Positions 44,046 to 53,985 of a DNA stretch of 64,000 nucleotides are shown piece after piece. Every line of letters starts with the position of its first letter. Positions within the stretch are counted from its first letter, which is position 1. The notes beneath the pieces were generated by a model. The model had not been told where the DNA came from and did not search any database. It was given only the letters and a program-made list of their open reading frames with translations. The translations under genes and the position numbers were made by a program. Origin of the DNA: Leptospira koniambonensis (lineage in GTDB: Bacteria; Spirochaetota; Leptospiria; Leptospirales; Leptospiraceae); assembly GCF_004769555.1 (NCBI RefSeq), contig NZ_RQFY01000007.1, positions 1 through 64,000 on the forward strand. The letters run 5' to 3'.

Positions 44046-44809
44046 TCATTATAACATTAATACTTCTGTATCCCTTTTTATTTAGAAAGTTGGTTTATTT
44101 TGGAAAGGATGAGAAAATTGATCCAAACCAAGTCCCCGGCGAATTGATTACGATAAGCAACTCTGATAGAAAAGTAAATGCTCATTTGCTCTTAGGAAAA
44201 GATCTATCGAAGGGGATCGTTATTCTACTTCATGGACAAGGAGGAACCATGTATGGAGAAGCAAGGTTCTTCAAATATTTTTATGAACATGGTTATTCTG
44301 CTCTTTTAGTAGAATATGCAGGGTTTGGATTATCAAAACAATATTCACCAAGTGAATCTAATTTATATGATGATTCGGAAAAAATTATCAAATATGTTCA
44401 GGATAAATATAATTTTTCTAAGAAGAAAACAATCTTGTGGGGCAGATCATTAGGCAGTGGTGTTGCTTTGGAATTGTCTTTAAGAGATATATCTTCTCAT
44501 CTAATTCTTGTGACCCCATATACTTCATTAGCCGAAGTAGCGAAATATAAATATTCTCGTTTTATTCCTGACTTTATCATTTTAGACAAGTTTGATAATC
44601 TTTCGAAAGCGACAAAAGTGCGGCTACCAACGTTAATCATTGGAGCAAAATTAGACACATTGACTCCTGCTTTTATGGCGAACCAATTGAATAAGCAGAT
44701 CAATGGCTCAACCTATATAGAATTAATTAATTCTGATCATTTTACTATTAATGAAAATATAACTTCTTTGGAATGGATCAAAATTGTATCTTTCTTACAG
44801 AAGATATGA
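44012..44809 (+). CDS. Membrane-anchored alpha/beta hydrolase
   Basis: A 265-residue protein with an N-terminal helix (about 5-25) and an alpha/beta-hydrolase domain. It has the HGQGG oxyanion region (about 74), nucleophile elbow GRSLGS (Ser about 147), acid in IIGAKLDTLTP, and His in NSDHFTINE. It is of the BEM46/FrsA-like serine hydrolase type. The start is TTG 44012. It is one of three hydrolases within 5 kb and lies next to the second. Confidence 0.8.
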   Translation: MERRAIFSSIVVIITLILLYPFLFRKLVYFGKDEKIDPNQVPGELITISNSDRKVNAHLLLGKDLSKGIVILLHGQGGTMYGEARFFKYFYEHGYSALLVEYAGFGLSKQYSPSESNLYDDSEKIIKYVQDKYNFSKKKTILWGRSLGSGVALELSLRDISSHLILVTPYTSLAEVAKYKYSRFIPDFIILDKFDNLSKATKVRLPTLIIGAKLDTLTPAFMANQLNKQINGSTYIELINSDHFTINENITSLEWIKIVSFLQKI

Positions 44810-44819
44810 GAAAAAACGT

Positions 44820-45623
44820 ATGAACATAGAATATATTCGTAAACTGTCCTATAGAATTATCTTAATAGGACTATTAACGTTGCTTTATTGGGTAATTATC
44901 TTTATCACAATAAACGTATTTGGACTGCGAGTTTTTAGAGAAAAGCTAACAGAGTTATTTTTAATAAGCATTCTCGGGATATTTGCTTTGATAGCAGGGT
45001 CGTTTCTGCTAAATATTGTTACCAATTTGACCATAATTGCAGATTCGGTTAAGGGAGCAAAAGAGTTAAGCCCTGGTTCGGGAAAATCTAGAATTAAATA
45101 TTTTCTTTTATTCTCATTATCTCTAATTCTTCTGATCGGATTTCTTTTTCTTGGCAATTATTTAACGATAAATAAGAAGAGGAAGCTATTGGAAAATGAT
45201 GCTGCTAAATTAATTAGCGAGTATCATAAAGAAATAGAACTGTTGGCATTTTATAAGTTTGGTAGAACTTATGAGAATAAGGCAGCAGAGATCTTACATG
45301 TGATCAGTCGAGTGAATAATGAATTCCCGACAGTCGAGATTATTCATCGTATAAACCTTGAGTCCAAGAATGTTCTAATTGCTTTTGATCAAAATCAAGA
45401 CTGGGAAAAAGATTCTAACTATAAAGAAGCAGATTTCATTTATACTTCCTCAAGAGAAGAAAAGGATTATATAAATTCTGTCTTAGACGAACACAAGGAA
45501 TTGGTTCCGTATTTTGAAGCCGATGAAGGTTATTATAAATTGATTTACCCGGTCAAAATTAAGGATAATATTCTTTTCTTGCTTCTTACCGATTATCAAC
45601 GTTATGGAAAGATAGGATCATAG
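44820..45623 (+). CDS. Hypothetical membrane protein
   Basis: A 267-residue protein with three hydrophobic helices in the first 120 residues and a soluble C-terminal domain (about 125-267). No family is recognised. ATG 44820 is chosen; the frame is open 36 nt upstream. It lies between two alpha/beta-hydrolase genes with almost no spacing, so an operon is likely. Confidence 0.6.
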   Translation: MNIEYIRKLSYRIILIGLLTLLYWVIIFITINVFGLRVFREKLTELFLISILGIFALIAGSFLLNIVTNLTIIADSVKGAKELSPGSGKSRIKYFLLFSLSLILLIGFLFLGNYLTINKKRKLLENDAAKLISEYHKEIELLAFYKFGRTYENKAAEILHVISRVNNEFPTVEIIHRINLESKNVLIAFDQNQDWEKDSNYKEADFIYTSSREEKDYINSVLDEHKELVPYFEADEGYYKLIYPVKIKDNILFLLLTDYQRYGKIGS

Positions 45624-45624
45624 A

Positions 45625-46518
45625 TTGAGTGCCAATAAATCCATGATCCATATGAATAAGTTAATTAGAACTATAAAGATTTTTGCAATATGTGTCTTTG
45701 TTTTAATTTGCTTCTTTATTGGATCTCACGTATTGGTTTTAATTACGCTCGCGCCAGTCCGTGCAAATATTGGAAATTTGCCTCCAGGCTATAAAGAAAT
45801 CGAATTTAGATCTGACTCAGGAGAAGATATTCGAGGTTGGTTTTATAACTCATCAAGTAAAAAAGGAACGATAATACTTTTACATGGCATCAGGGCAAAC
45901 CGTCTAGCCATGTTAGCAAGATCAAACTTTCTTATTAAGTATGGATATTCAATTCTTCTGATCGATTTTCAATCACATGGTGAAAGTAGTGGTGAGTTAA
46001 TTACAATAGGTATAAAAGAAAGTCAAGATGTCAGAAGCGCAATCCGTTATATACAAGAAAAGCAAGGTAAATCTAAAATAGGAATAATTGGTAGTTCATT
46101 AGGTGGTGCATCCGCACTTTTAGCGGACATCTCCGAAGAAATAGATTTCATGATTGTTGAGTCAGTATTTTCAACTATAGATTCTGCTATACGAAATCGA
46201 GTTGCTTCTAAGATCGCTAAACCTATAGCACTCTTAACACCAATTGCATATTATATTCTTAAGTATGAAATTAATATCTCAGAAAGTGGATTAAATCCAA
46301 TAGATCATATTAAGAAAGTAAAATGTCCAATCTTTGTGATTTCTGGCAGAGATGATTTGTACACCTTTGAATCTGAAGCTGAGGAAATGTATCAACGAGC
46401 CCAAACTCCAAAAGAACTTTGGCTTGTCAGTAATGCGGGCCACGTTGATCTGCATGCTTTCAGTCGAGTAGAATATGAAAATAAAGTTCTTTCGTTCATT
46501 GAAAGACATATGAATTAG
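45625..46518 (+). CDS. Membrane-anchored alpha/beta hydrolase
   Basis: A 297-residue protein: transmembrane anchor (about 14-38), oxyanion HGIRANR (about 92), nucleophile GSSLGG (about 152), acid in ISGRDDLYT and His in NAGHVDLH. This matches YqkD/BEM46-type hydrolases. It is related in layout to the gene at 44012. The start is TTG 45625, or ATG 45643. Confidence 0.82.
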   Translation: MSANKSMIHMNKLIRTIKIFAICVFVLICFFIGSHVLVLITLAPVRANIGNLPPGYKEIEFRSDSGEDIRGWFYNSSSKKGTIILLHGIRANRLAMLARSNFLIKYGYSILLIDFQSHGESSGELITIGIKESQDVRSAIRYIQEKQGKSKIGIIGSSLGGASALLADISEEIDFMIVESVFSTIDSAIRNRVASKIAKPIALLTPIAYYILKYEINISESGLNPIDHIKKVKCPIFVISGRDDLYTFESEAEEMYQRAQTPKELWLVSNAGHVDLHAFSRVEYENKVLSFIERHMN

Positions 46519-46604
46519 CTATGGCTAACATAGGGTAAGTTGCGCATCCCAAATGTCAGACACATTTATCATAAGACGCATCGATTATTTATTTGGTGAT
46601 TATA

Positions 46605-46881
46605 ATGAAAAAAACAATAATTCTAATTTATTTACTATGTTGGGGATGCCTTAGTATTCACAAAAAAGATAGGTGATTGTTCTGAAAAGGTGATAGAACA
46701 ATGTATTTCGAAAAATAATGCAGATAATTGTCTTCCTTCAAAATTTATCTCAGAAGTTTTTGTAATTATTAAAGATCCTTATACTGATCCGGTATTTGCA
46801 ACTTATGAAAATCAAGGGATCCCAGAGGAATATGTTGCTAAGTTTAAGGCAGCTAGGAAGGCGAAGCCATTTAAGAAGTAA
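46605..46881 (+). pseudogene. Lipoprotein gene with poly-A frameshift
   Basis: ATG 46605 begins a lipoprotein signal (TIILIYLLCWGC) that stops after 23 codons at KKDR. In the next frame the protein continues IGDCSEKVIEQCISKNNADNCLP to 46881. Removing one A from the A-run near 46662 joins them into a 91-residue lipoprotein with paired Cys residues. This is either a real phase-variable or inactivating indel, or a sequencing error in a homopolymer. Confidence 0.6.
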
Positions 46882-46971
46882 AAGAATCTATCGTGTCTAA
46901 CTTTTTAATAATTAGAAAAGACTTTTTGCTGAGAGACTTGACTTACTATAATGTGTAGAAAATAATCGATT

Positions 46972-47367
46972 ATGTTTAACTTTTTTAAGAATTCTGAAAG
47001 AAAAAAGAAAATTGAGCTTCAAGATAACGAAACTCAAGAACGTTTAATAGAGGCGTTACTTCTTACTATGTATGCCGATGGAAAGATTAAAGTTAGCGAG
47101 AATGATTCGCTTGAAAAAATCTTAGATTCAGTCGCTTGGCATGAAGCTTTTCGTTACAGAGGAAAGTTTGGGGAAATAATTTCTAAAGTTCGATCTGCTT
47201 TGGAAAATGATCTTCAATTAGCAGATATGATTAGAGCTATAGTAAATCTTGACGACGATAGGAACGGCTTTATAATAGAGTGCTGCGAAGAACTTGCTTC
47301 TTCCGACAAAGACTTTGATGGTTCGGAACGTTCCATTATTGAACGTATGAGAAAATTGAGATACTAA
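46972..47367 (+). CDS. TerB-like protein
   Basis: A 131-residue helical protein resembling the TerB/TerB-like domain: LIEALLLTMYADGKIKVSENDSLEKILDSV with the acidic loop, and SSDKDFDGSERSIIERM at the C terminus. TerB domains are linked to membrane-associated stress responses and metal binding. No other ter gene is nearby. Confidence 0.7.
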   Translation: MFNFFKNSERKKKIELQDNETQERLIEALLLTMYADGKIKVSENDSLEKILDSVAWHEAFRYRGKFGEIISKVRSALENDLQLADMIRAIVNLDDDRNGFIIECCEELASSDKDFDGSERSIIERMRKLRY

Positions 47368-47471
47368 TTAAAAAACCTTCTATTTACACGTTCTGGAATT
47401 AAAAAGGAGAGCGTAATGCCAATTATTGTTCTCTTTTGCAATTCATTCTTCATTGAAAAGCTTATATATAA

Positions 47472-48548
47472 ATGAATTGTCCACGATGTAGTTCACTCTT
47501 AATAAAGAAAAAGTCTTCAACGGATTTACATTATGCGTGTAATTCATGCGAAGGAAAGATCTATAGTAGATTTGATTTTATACGATATTACTCGGGAGAT
47601 ATTGCAAAAAATCTTATACAATCTCTTCGAGGAGCAGAAAAGAAAAATTCAACTCCTTATAATATTAAATGTCCTCAATGTTATAATAACTTTTTACAGA
47701 TCCAATTATTTTTTAAAGAAGAATATCATCCTATAGATTATTGCAATAGTTGCGATTATATTTGGCTCGATAAGTCCGAGATTGATGTTTTTTATAAAGC
47801 AAATTCTGGCTCAGTTACGAGGAAGTTAGAGTTTGAAGCTTATAAACTAAAAGAACATTTAGAGAAAGATAGAGAAGTTGAAGTTGAATATGCTGAATCG
47901 CCTAAGGAAAGAATTTATCAGATCCTTGGGTTACCTATTGAAAAAGATTATGAATCTTTAAAAAAGCCGGCGCTCCTTACTTGGAGCATTGCAGGGATAT
48001 GTATATTATTTAGCATTTTCAATTGGCTGACAACTGATGATCTAAGTCAATTTGGGCTATTACCAAGTGATCCTTTTCGCAATTTCGGATTATCTTTCAT
48101 TACTTCATTTTTTCAGCATGCTAACCTTTTACATTTATTAGGTAATATGTATTTTTTAGTAATATTTGGAGATAATATTGAAAACGAATTAGGAAAGATA
48201 AAAACCTTAATCTTGTTGGTTACGGCTGCAATATTTGGAGACCTAATAGATCTTATTGTTAGATTCGATAGTAATGTTCCATCAATTGGAGCAAGTGGCG
48301 GAATTGCCGGATTTCTAACTTTCTATTGTTTAAGGTTTCAGAACAATAAATTGTCTATATCTTTTCCTCAGAATTACAGGCATTGGCTCGAACGCAGGTA
48401 TTGGAATGTAAAAGCGCCATATTTTGCATTGTACTGGATAGTTGCTCAGCTGATTGGCATCTTCTTAGTTTCAAATATTAATTATACAGTTCACCTTTCT
48501 GGAGCTGCAATAGGAATTCTTACTTACTATTATTATCGAAAAAAGTAA
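47472..48548 (+). CDS. Rhomboid protease with N-terminal zinc ribbons
   Basis: A 358-residue protein. Residues 1-110 hold two Cys4 zinc ribbons (CPRCSS/CNSCEG and CPQCYN/CNSCDYIWLD). The membrane part (about 170-355) is a rhomboid: FFQHANLLHLLGNMYFLVIFGDNIE, the catalytic Ser of GASGG (about 273), and His of TVHLSGAAIG (about 340). It should cleave transmembrane substrates. Zinc-ribbon fusions may guide substrate binding. Confidence 0.85.
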   Translation: MNCPRCSSLLIKKKSSTDLHYACNSCEGKIYSRFDFIRYYSGDIAKNLIQSLRGAEKKNSTPYNIKCPQCYNNFLQIQLFFKEEYHPIDYCNSCDYIWLDKSEIDVFYKANSGSVTRKLEFEAYKLKEHLEKDREVEVEYAESPKERIYQILGLPIEKDYESLKKPALLTWSIAGICILFSIFNWLTTDDLSQFGLLPSDPFRNFGLSFITSFFQHANLLHLLGNMYFLVIFGDNIENELGKIKTLILLVTAAIFGDLIDLIVRFDSNVPSIGASGGIAGFLTFYCLRFQNNKLSISFPQNYRHWLERRYWNVKAPYFALYWIVAQLIGIFLVSNINYTVHLSGAAIGILTYYYYRKK

Positions 48549-48574
48549 AAGATAGTTTTTATAAGAATATAAAA

Positions 48575-49246
48575 TTGAAAAACATCTACTTAATAAGCGG
48601 CCTTGGCGCAGACGGAAGAGTCTTTGATAAAATTGATTTCAAAGCTGAAAAGCCGAAACATATTTCTTGGATAGATCCTATAAATGGAGAGAGTTTAGCA
48701 AACTATTCGAAACGACTATTGGGACAAATTGATCTGTCTCAAGAGGTTATCTTAATAGGAGTTTCTTTTGGTGGGATCATTGCAGTTGAAATTGCAAAGC
48801 ATATACGAACAAAACAAATTATCATTATTTCAAGTATAAAAACTTCTTCGGAACGACCATATTTTTATAATCTTATATCTTTTCTTAAAATAGTGAATCT
48901 AATCCCTGCATTTTTACTTAAGTTATATACTCCAATTTTGTCGTACTATTTTGGTATTTCTTCCGGCGAAGATAAAATTCTCTTAAAAGATTTTTTGAGA
49001 AATACAAAAGGGAGTTTTGTAAAATGGGCTTTGCAATCTATATTAAATTGGAATAATAAAGAATATCCAAAAAATTTAATTCATATTCACGGGACTAAAG
49101 ATAAACTTTTCCCATATAGATTAATTGAGAAATCAATCCCGATTGAACAGGGCGGTCATTTTATGGTTCTAAATAAGTTCGCTGAGATATCTATAGAACT
49201 TAGCACTATCTTAAATACTTCTTCTCAGCACACAAATAACGCATAA
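48575..49246 (+). CDS. Alpha/beta hydrolase
   Basis: A 223-residue cytoplasmic hydrolase: IYLISGLGADGRVFD start, nucleophile elbow GVSFGG (about 63), acid in HGTKDKLFP and His in QGGHFMVL. Substrate unknown. The start is TTG 48575. It lies 27 nt after the rhomboid gene. Confidence 0.8.
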   Translation: MKNIYLISGLGADGRVFDKIDFKAEKPKHISWIDPINGESLANYSKRLLGQIDLSQEVILIGVSFGGIIAVEIAKHIRTKQIIIISSIKTSSERPYFYNLISFLKIVNLIPAFLLKLYTPILSYYFGISSGEDKILLKDFLRNTKGSFVKWALQSILNWNNKEYPKNLIHIHGTKDKLFPYRLIEKSIPIEQGGHFMVLNKFAEISIELSTILNTSSQHTNNA

Positions 49247-49262
49247 CTCCTGGTACTATAAT

Positions 49263-50003
49263 ATGAACGAAGCTTTGAGAACTCAGTATTCGCCCATGGT
49301 ATTAATACTATTAAGTACGATGATATTCCTTTTTCTTGAGCGTAGATACCCAGGACGAGAGCTTCCGAAATCTAAAGGTTGGTATTGGCGCGCCATTTTC
49401 ATTAATGTGTTACAATTATTATTGATAGGACTTGGTGGATTAACCTGGAACAAATATTTTAGAGAATATACAATTTTTCATTTTGGCCATTGGAATAATC
49501 CTGTCATTGAAGGTTTGTTCTATTGGTTTATAGGAACTTTTATTTTTTATTGGTGGCATCGCCTTAGACACGCAAACGGGTTTTGGTTAATATTTCATCA
49601 AATACATCATAGCCCAAGTCGGATTGAAGCAATTACCTCTTTTTACAAACATCCGATAGAGATAGCAGCTGATTCCATAATAACTGGATTTTTCATTTAT
49701 TGTTTTTTCGGGGGATCTGCTGAAGCAGGAGCATGGTGTTCATTCTTTGGAGCGACAGGGGAATACTTCTATCATTCAAATATTGCAACTCCTAAATGGA
49801 TTGGATATTTTCTTCAGCGCCCTGAACATCATTCAATTCATCATCAACTTGATGTCCATAAATACAATTATGGAGATATTACTTGGTGGGATCGTCTTTT
49901 TGGGACTTTTCAAGAAGCCGAACATTTTGCTGAACGATGCGGGTTTCCTGATGATAATGAAAAATATCTCAAGGAAATGTTATTCTTTCGAGATGTGTAT
50001 TAG
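49263..50003 (+). CDS. Fatty-acid hydroxylase/sterol desaturase family protein
   Basis: A 246-residue membrane protein with the di-iron His boxes HRLRH (about 100), HQIHH (about 112) and HHSIHH (about 190) on four helices. Such enzymes use O2 to hydroxylate or desaturate lipid chains at the inner membrane. Length and boxes are typical. It begins 17 nt after the hydrolase gene. Confidence 0.9.
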   Translation: MNEALRTQYSPMVLILLSTMIFLFLERRYPGRELPKSKGWYWRAIFINVLQLLLIGLGGLTWNKYFREYTIFHFGHWNNPVIEGLFYWFIGTFIFYWWHRLRHANGFWLIFHQIHHSPSRIEAITSFYKHPIEIAADSIITGFFIYCFFGGSAEAGAWCSFFGATGEYFYHSNIATPKWIGYFLQRPEHHSIHHQLDVHKYNYGDITWWDRLFGTFQEAEHFAERCGFPDDNEKYLKEMLFFRDVY

Positions 50004-50039
50004 GATTTAATAAAAAAGGAATATTAAAAGGTAAAGTTA

Positions 50040-50936
50040 TTGGAATTCGATATTCTGAACGATCTACATAGGATTGGAGTTTATTCGTTCATACTAATGT
50101 CTGTTTATTCTCTTAAGAAAGCAAGTAAGTGGATGGGGGTACCGAAATTCCTTCTATTATTAATCATTGTAAATTTCGTTTGTATATTAGGGTGCAAAGT
50201 CTTCTACGTATTGGAAATCTGGGGTAGAATTTGGTACTTTGAAAATACGTTTGTTAATTCGGTAAAAATTGTTTTTTTTACTTGGGATGGTTTTAATAGA
50301 GTTGGGCAATTGGGTCTTTGGAGCGCATTTGTCTCAGGAAGTGGTCGCTCTCTCCTTGGAGCAATAGTATTTTTCTATTTTGCGATTAGACTTTTCTGTA
50401 AAATCTCAAATGAAAAGGGAATTGATGAATACATGAATTTGCTTTTACCCGGAGCTTTATTAGGAATCTCGATAGGTAAGATTGGATGCTGGATATCTGG
50501 GGATGGAGATTTTGGTCAAGTAGTAGGATTTCATTTACCGCCATTAAGTCTCGCATATTCTACAGCAGATGGGGCAATTGTGGATACGTATGGAATGTCT
50601 GTCCTAAATTTACCTTTTATTGAGATAATTCTATTTGTTAGTCTATCTATTTTGTTCATTATATCACCACTAAAGTTGGAAAAAAACCGGGACTTCTTCT
50701 CAATTACTCTTCTTTTTTATTTAGGGCTTCGTTTTGTTCTAGGTTTCTTATCACTTGAATCGCCTTTCTTTGGCCCATATGAAAATTTGGATCTTTCGGC
50801 TTTAAAGTCAGGAGAAGATCTTAGAACATATCATTGGCAGGGAATCACTTTTCGCCAATTGGTAGCGATCATTTATATTACTAATGTTCTTATAAAGACA
50901 AAGCTAATTCGCAAGATCATCATCAAACCTTGGTAA
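50040..50936 (+). CDS. Lgt-like membrane protein
   Basis: A 298-residue seven-helix protein similar to prolipoprotein diacylglyceryl transferase. The signature region reads LGISIGKIGCWISGDGDFGQ in place of the usual GRIGNFxNxExxG, followed by the extramembrane loop and the C-terminal RFVLGF. The Arg of the true Lgt signature is replaced by Lys and the Asn by Cys, so it may have a different acceptor. The start is TTG 50040 or slightly downstream. Confidence 0.7.
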   Translation: MEFDILNDLHRIGVYSFILMSVYSLKKASKWMGVPKFLLLLIIVNFVCILGCKVFYVLEIWGRIWYFENTFVNSVKIVFFTWDGFNRVGQLGLWSAFVSGSGRSLLGAIVFFYFAIRLFCKISNEKGIDEYMNLLLPGALLGISIGKIGCWISGDGDFGQVVGFHLPPLSLAYSTADGAIVDTYGMSVLNLPFIEIILFVSLSILFIISPLKLEKNRDFFSITLLFYLGLRFVLGFLSLESPFFGPYENLDLSALKSGEDLRTYHWQGITFRQLVAIIYITNVLIKTKLIRKIIIKPW

Positions 50937-50961
50937 TTAAACAACATTTAGGAAATCAAAT

Positions 50962-51795
50962 ATGTATCCAAAAATTAAAAATATAATAACTGTAACAATC
51001 GCACTTTTCCTTTTTCAGGTTGCGGTAAGTGTTCCATTTATTCTTCTGAAAAAATCAGGTGCATTGGAAGTTTCAAATGATTACTTTCTCATAATTGTGA
51101 ATAGTGTAACTATTCTTTCCGTTTCTTTTTACGCTTTTCGCAAAAGTAATCTTAGTTTCTCTTCAATGTTGGAGATAAAACCTAATTTCTATAAATTTCT
51201 ACTGAGTATTTTGGGAGTCTGTCTTTTTCTACAAATCTTGGGATCCTTTTTATCTCATTTAATTTTTATAAATAGTTCTGTTTCTCAGTCTTTTGTAAAA
51301 TCTGTTTCACAGTATATACCAGGGAATACATTCCTATTATATTTTTTGGGAGTGGTTGTAGCACCTATTACTGAAGAACTTTACTTTAGGGGTTTTGTAT
51401 TCGCTGGGCTCTCGAAAAATTATTCTTGGAAAATTGCTCTAATAGTATCAGCAGGATTATTTGCGCTGTTTCATATCAATCCCTCACAGATGGTTGCGGC
51501 CATTATAATAGGTTTATTCTCAGGATATGTTTTATATATCAGTAATAATATTCTTCTCTCTATTGTTATACATTGCTTTTATAACGGATTAACTTTATTC
51601 TCATCCTTCGCGATTGCAAAATTCGATTTACATAATAGTGTTTTCAATATAAAACTAGGCTGGTATGTGATAGATATAGTCGATATATCTTCTATCATTC
51701 TTCTTATAATTTCTTTACCATACTTTCTGAGATATAGTAGAGAGATGAAATTAGAATTAGAGAATAATCAAAACGGTATACAAGCAAACGTATGA
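50962..51795 (+). CDS. CPBP family intramembrane metalloprotease
   Basis: A 277-residue membrane protein with eight helices. The CPBP motif is complete: [14 protein letters not shown] (EExxxR), [10 protein letters not shown] and IVIHCFYNG. These Rce1-like proteases cleave within the membrane or act in peptide modification and immunity. Its stop overlaps the next start (ATGA, 51792-51795). Confidence 0.88.
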   Translation: MYPKIKNIITVTIALFLFQVAVSVPFILLKKSGALEVSNDYFLIIVNSVTILSVSFYAFRKSNLSFSSMLEIKPNFYKFLLSILGVCLFLQILGSFLSHLIFINSSVSQSFVKSVSQYIPGNTFLLYFLGVVVAPITEELYFRGFVFAGLSKNYSWKIALIVSAGLFALFHINPSQMVAAIIIGLFSGYVLYISNNILLSIVIHCFYNGLTLFSSFAIAKFDLHNSVFNIKLGWYVIDIVDISSIILLIISLPYFLRYSREMKLELENNQNGIQANV

Positions 51796-52355
51796 GAAAT
51801 ATTGTTTTTGCAATTAATATTACTACCGATGGATATTGCAGCCATATGGACATGGTCCCAGATGATGGGTTGCATAAATATTTTACCGATCTACTTCGTA
51901 CTGCAAGTGCGATCTTATATGGGCGGGTTACATACGAGCTTATGGTGCCGTTTTGGCCTGAAATCGCAAGAGATCAATCTGAGTCAGATATAACAAATGA
52001 GTTCGCTCAAGTATTCACTTCGCTCGAGAAGATATTATTCTCTTCCACATTAAAAAATGTTGATGATCCGAATACAAGACTTGCACGTGAAAGTCTTGCG
52101 GACGAAGTAATTGCATTGAAGAAGCTGCCGGGAAAGGATATTTTTGTAGGTAGTTTGAGTATTGCTTCTCAATTATCTGAGCTAAATTTGATTGATGAAT
52201 ATCGTTTTGTAGTTCATCCGGTGATTGCAGGAAACGGTCCGAGGTTATTCGATAGAATTAAACTAGAAGGAAGGATCCTGCTAGATTTTATAAGTTCGGA
52301 AACACTTCCATCCGGTATCATTGCTCTTCATTATAAAAGAAGTATAAATGAATAA
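51792..52355 (+). CDS. Dihydrofolate reductase-like (RibD C-terminal) protein
   Basis: A 187-residue protein: [59 protein letters not shown] and [13 protein letters not shown]. It is closely related to the gene at 38001 and more distantly to 54574. NADPH-dependent reduction is the family activity; the substrate is unknown. It is translationally coupled to the CPBP gene. Confidence 0.88.
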   Translation: MRNIVFAINITTDGYCSHMDMVPDDGLHKYFTDLLRTASAILYGRVTYELMVPFWPEIARDQSESDITNEFAQVFTSLEKILFSSTLKNVDDPNTRLARESLADEVIALKKLPGKDIFVGSLSIASQLSELNLIDEYRFVVHPVIAGNGPRLFDRIKLEGRILLDFISSETLPSGIIALHYKRSINE

Positions 52356-52412
52356 TTCTTTCCTTCTATATTAAGCGCTGTTTCAGTAAACAGAATACGA
52401 CGCTAGTTATAA

Positions 52413-53177
52413 TTACCACTCTTGGTTTGCGCTATCCCAATTTCTAGGAGCTAACCAAAGTGCTTCAGCGATTGCCATTAATCTTTTCGAGTCAGACTTG
52501 AAAATGGCGGTCATAACTTTGAAGGCTCTTGACATCTTCTGTAATCGCCAGCTCATTACAGTATAGTTTTCGCCAGTGATAGGACGTTCTATTATTTTAC
52601 CTCGTATTTTGCTTAACACGATAAGTTGAGGCTTATCTAAAACAGCTGAAAACCCACCGGGGCAATCCAAAGCGCCCCAAATTGCCGCATCTCTAACAAA
52701 GCCATCCTGCGTTGCAACTGTCTCATCCGGCAACCAATGTCCTGCCATAAGATTCTCAAATCCAATTTGTTCTGAAGCTGGGCCAACAAATATTCGCATT
52801 CCATCATTCACTTCTCGTTTAGGACCACATACAAAACATGTTGGAAATGGATGAGTTGTAAATCCAGGATAGAAGGATGAGATCGTCTTTGCTTCATCTA
52901 AGTCAGGAACTTCAGGTAATTTGTATTTAGAAAAATCTTCATCTGTTATTGATTTCAGAGTTGCGAGGACTTTCTTTGTGTCATCGTAAATTATTCCTCT
53001 TAGTCCTTTTTCGGATTCTACCGTAATGGATGTCTCGACAGGAGTAGGGTTTAATAAACGTATTTCAGCCGTCTCAGTCCCTGCAGCTTCAACTAATATC
53101 CCTGCTGTAAAACCACCATTACCAGTTTTTGGAGGGCCACAAAATCTTTGGGATAATATTAGATTATCAATTTTCAT
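52413..53177 (-). CDS. Hotdog-like hypothetical protein
   Basis: A 254-residue soluble protein with a repeated thioesterase-like layout. A first half opens with RFCGPPKTGNGGFTAGILVE, then a CFVCGP..NDGMRIFVGP hinge, and a second half contains AALDCPGGF-like AIWGALDCPGG. This pattern occurs in conserved hypotheticals with a double-hotdog fold. It overlaps the upstream methyltransferase gene by 11 bp on the same strand, so the two form an operon. Confidence 0.65.
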   Translation of the reverse strand: MKIDNLILSQRFCGPPKTGNGGFTAGILVEAAGTETAEIRLLNPTPVETSITVESEKGLRGIIYDDTKKVLATLKSITDEDFSKYKLPEVPDLDEAKTISSFYPGFTTHPFPTCFVCGPKREVNDGMRIFVGPASEQIGFENLMAGHWLPDETVATQDGFVRDAAIWGALDCPGGFSAVLDKPQLIVLSKIRGKIIERPITGENYTVMSWRLQKMSRAFKVMTAIFKSDSKRLMAIAEALWLAPRNWDSANQEW

Positions 53178-53985
53178 ATTTTTCTCCGGTATTAATTTTT
53201 CGTAATTTTTTCTTTAGAGTAATGAAAGGCAGAAGCATGGGAACTACTTGTTTATATTGTAGATACCTTTCTCCAAAGGTACGGACCAAATCTTTTTCTT
53301 CAAAGAATGTTCCTATAATGATGTAAAGAGTCATGCCTATCGAGAGAATGAGATGACTTAAATCCATAAACGGGGTACTCCATAGGACCAGAAGTATACC
53401 GAACATCATTGGATGACGGACTAACTTATATAGCGAAGGTGTAGCGAATTCTATTGTATGTTTTTCTTTTCTTATGAAAAAATTCCAGGCCTGCTTTAAT
53501 CCAAAAAGTTCAAAATGATCTATTAAAAAAGTAGAAACAACTGCTAATATAAAGCCTATTAAGAAAACAGAATATATTGTATATCTTCCAATGTCAGTTT
53601 TGATATTCCAAATTTCAAAATAGATGGGCTGCCATAGACAGGAGAGAATAGTTAAAGTAATACTAACTATAAAAACATAAAAACTCCTTTCAATCGGTAA
53701 AGGTACGATTCGACTACAAAATTTTTTGAAGCCTGCTCTCGCCATGACACTATGAGGAACGCCGAATATTACGATTAATGTAATATTGACAAAAATGGAA
53801 CCTATCAGTCCGAGCTGAAATTCGACTGTGATCTCTTTCAGAAATTGGTCGATACCGAGTAAACGGAAGGCGAAGATGATCATACTGGCAAGATAGATCA
53901 GATAAGAAATCAAAGCGAATATTAGATAACTAATGCGTGTGACGATATTATTTGTAGTCAAAGGTGCTCCCAAAATGCTTGGCAT
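53167..53985 (-). CDS. MddA-like methanethiol S-methyltransferase
   Basis: A 272-residue membrane protein of the NnrU/isoprenylcysteine-methyltransferase group. The C-terminal half matches MddA: FGLKQAWNFFIRKE, LYKLVRHPMMFGILLVLWSTPFMDLSHLILSIGMTLYIIIG, EEKDLVRTFGERYLQYKQVVPMLLP. MddA makes dimethylsulfide from methanethiol with SAM. Five helices are predicted. The annotated ATG lies inside a repeat shared with the MarR leader, so the true start could be slightly downstream. Confidence 0.8.
   Translation of the reverse strand: MPSILGAPLTTNNIVTRISYLIFALISYLIYLASMIIFAFRLLGIDQFLKEITVEFQLGLIGSIFVNITLIVIFGVPHSVMARAGFKKFCSRIVPLPIERSFYVFIVSITLTILSCLWQPIYFEIWNIKTDIGRYTIYSVFLIGFILAVVSTFLIDHFELFGLKQAWNFFIRKEKHTIEFATPSLYKLVRHPMMFGILLVLWSTPFMDLSHLILSIGMTLYIIIGTFFEEKDLVRTFGERYLQYKQVVPMLLPFITLKKKLRKINTGEKYEN

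Noticed and set aside
46519..46604. attC remnant upstream of the broken lipoprotein
   Set aside because: GGCTAAC and ATAAGAC occur about 45 bp apart with AATGTCAGACAC between, but the match is too weak to separate from chance.
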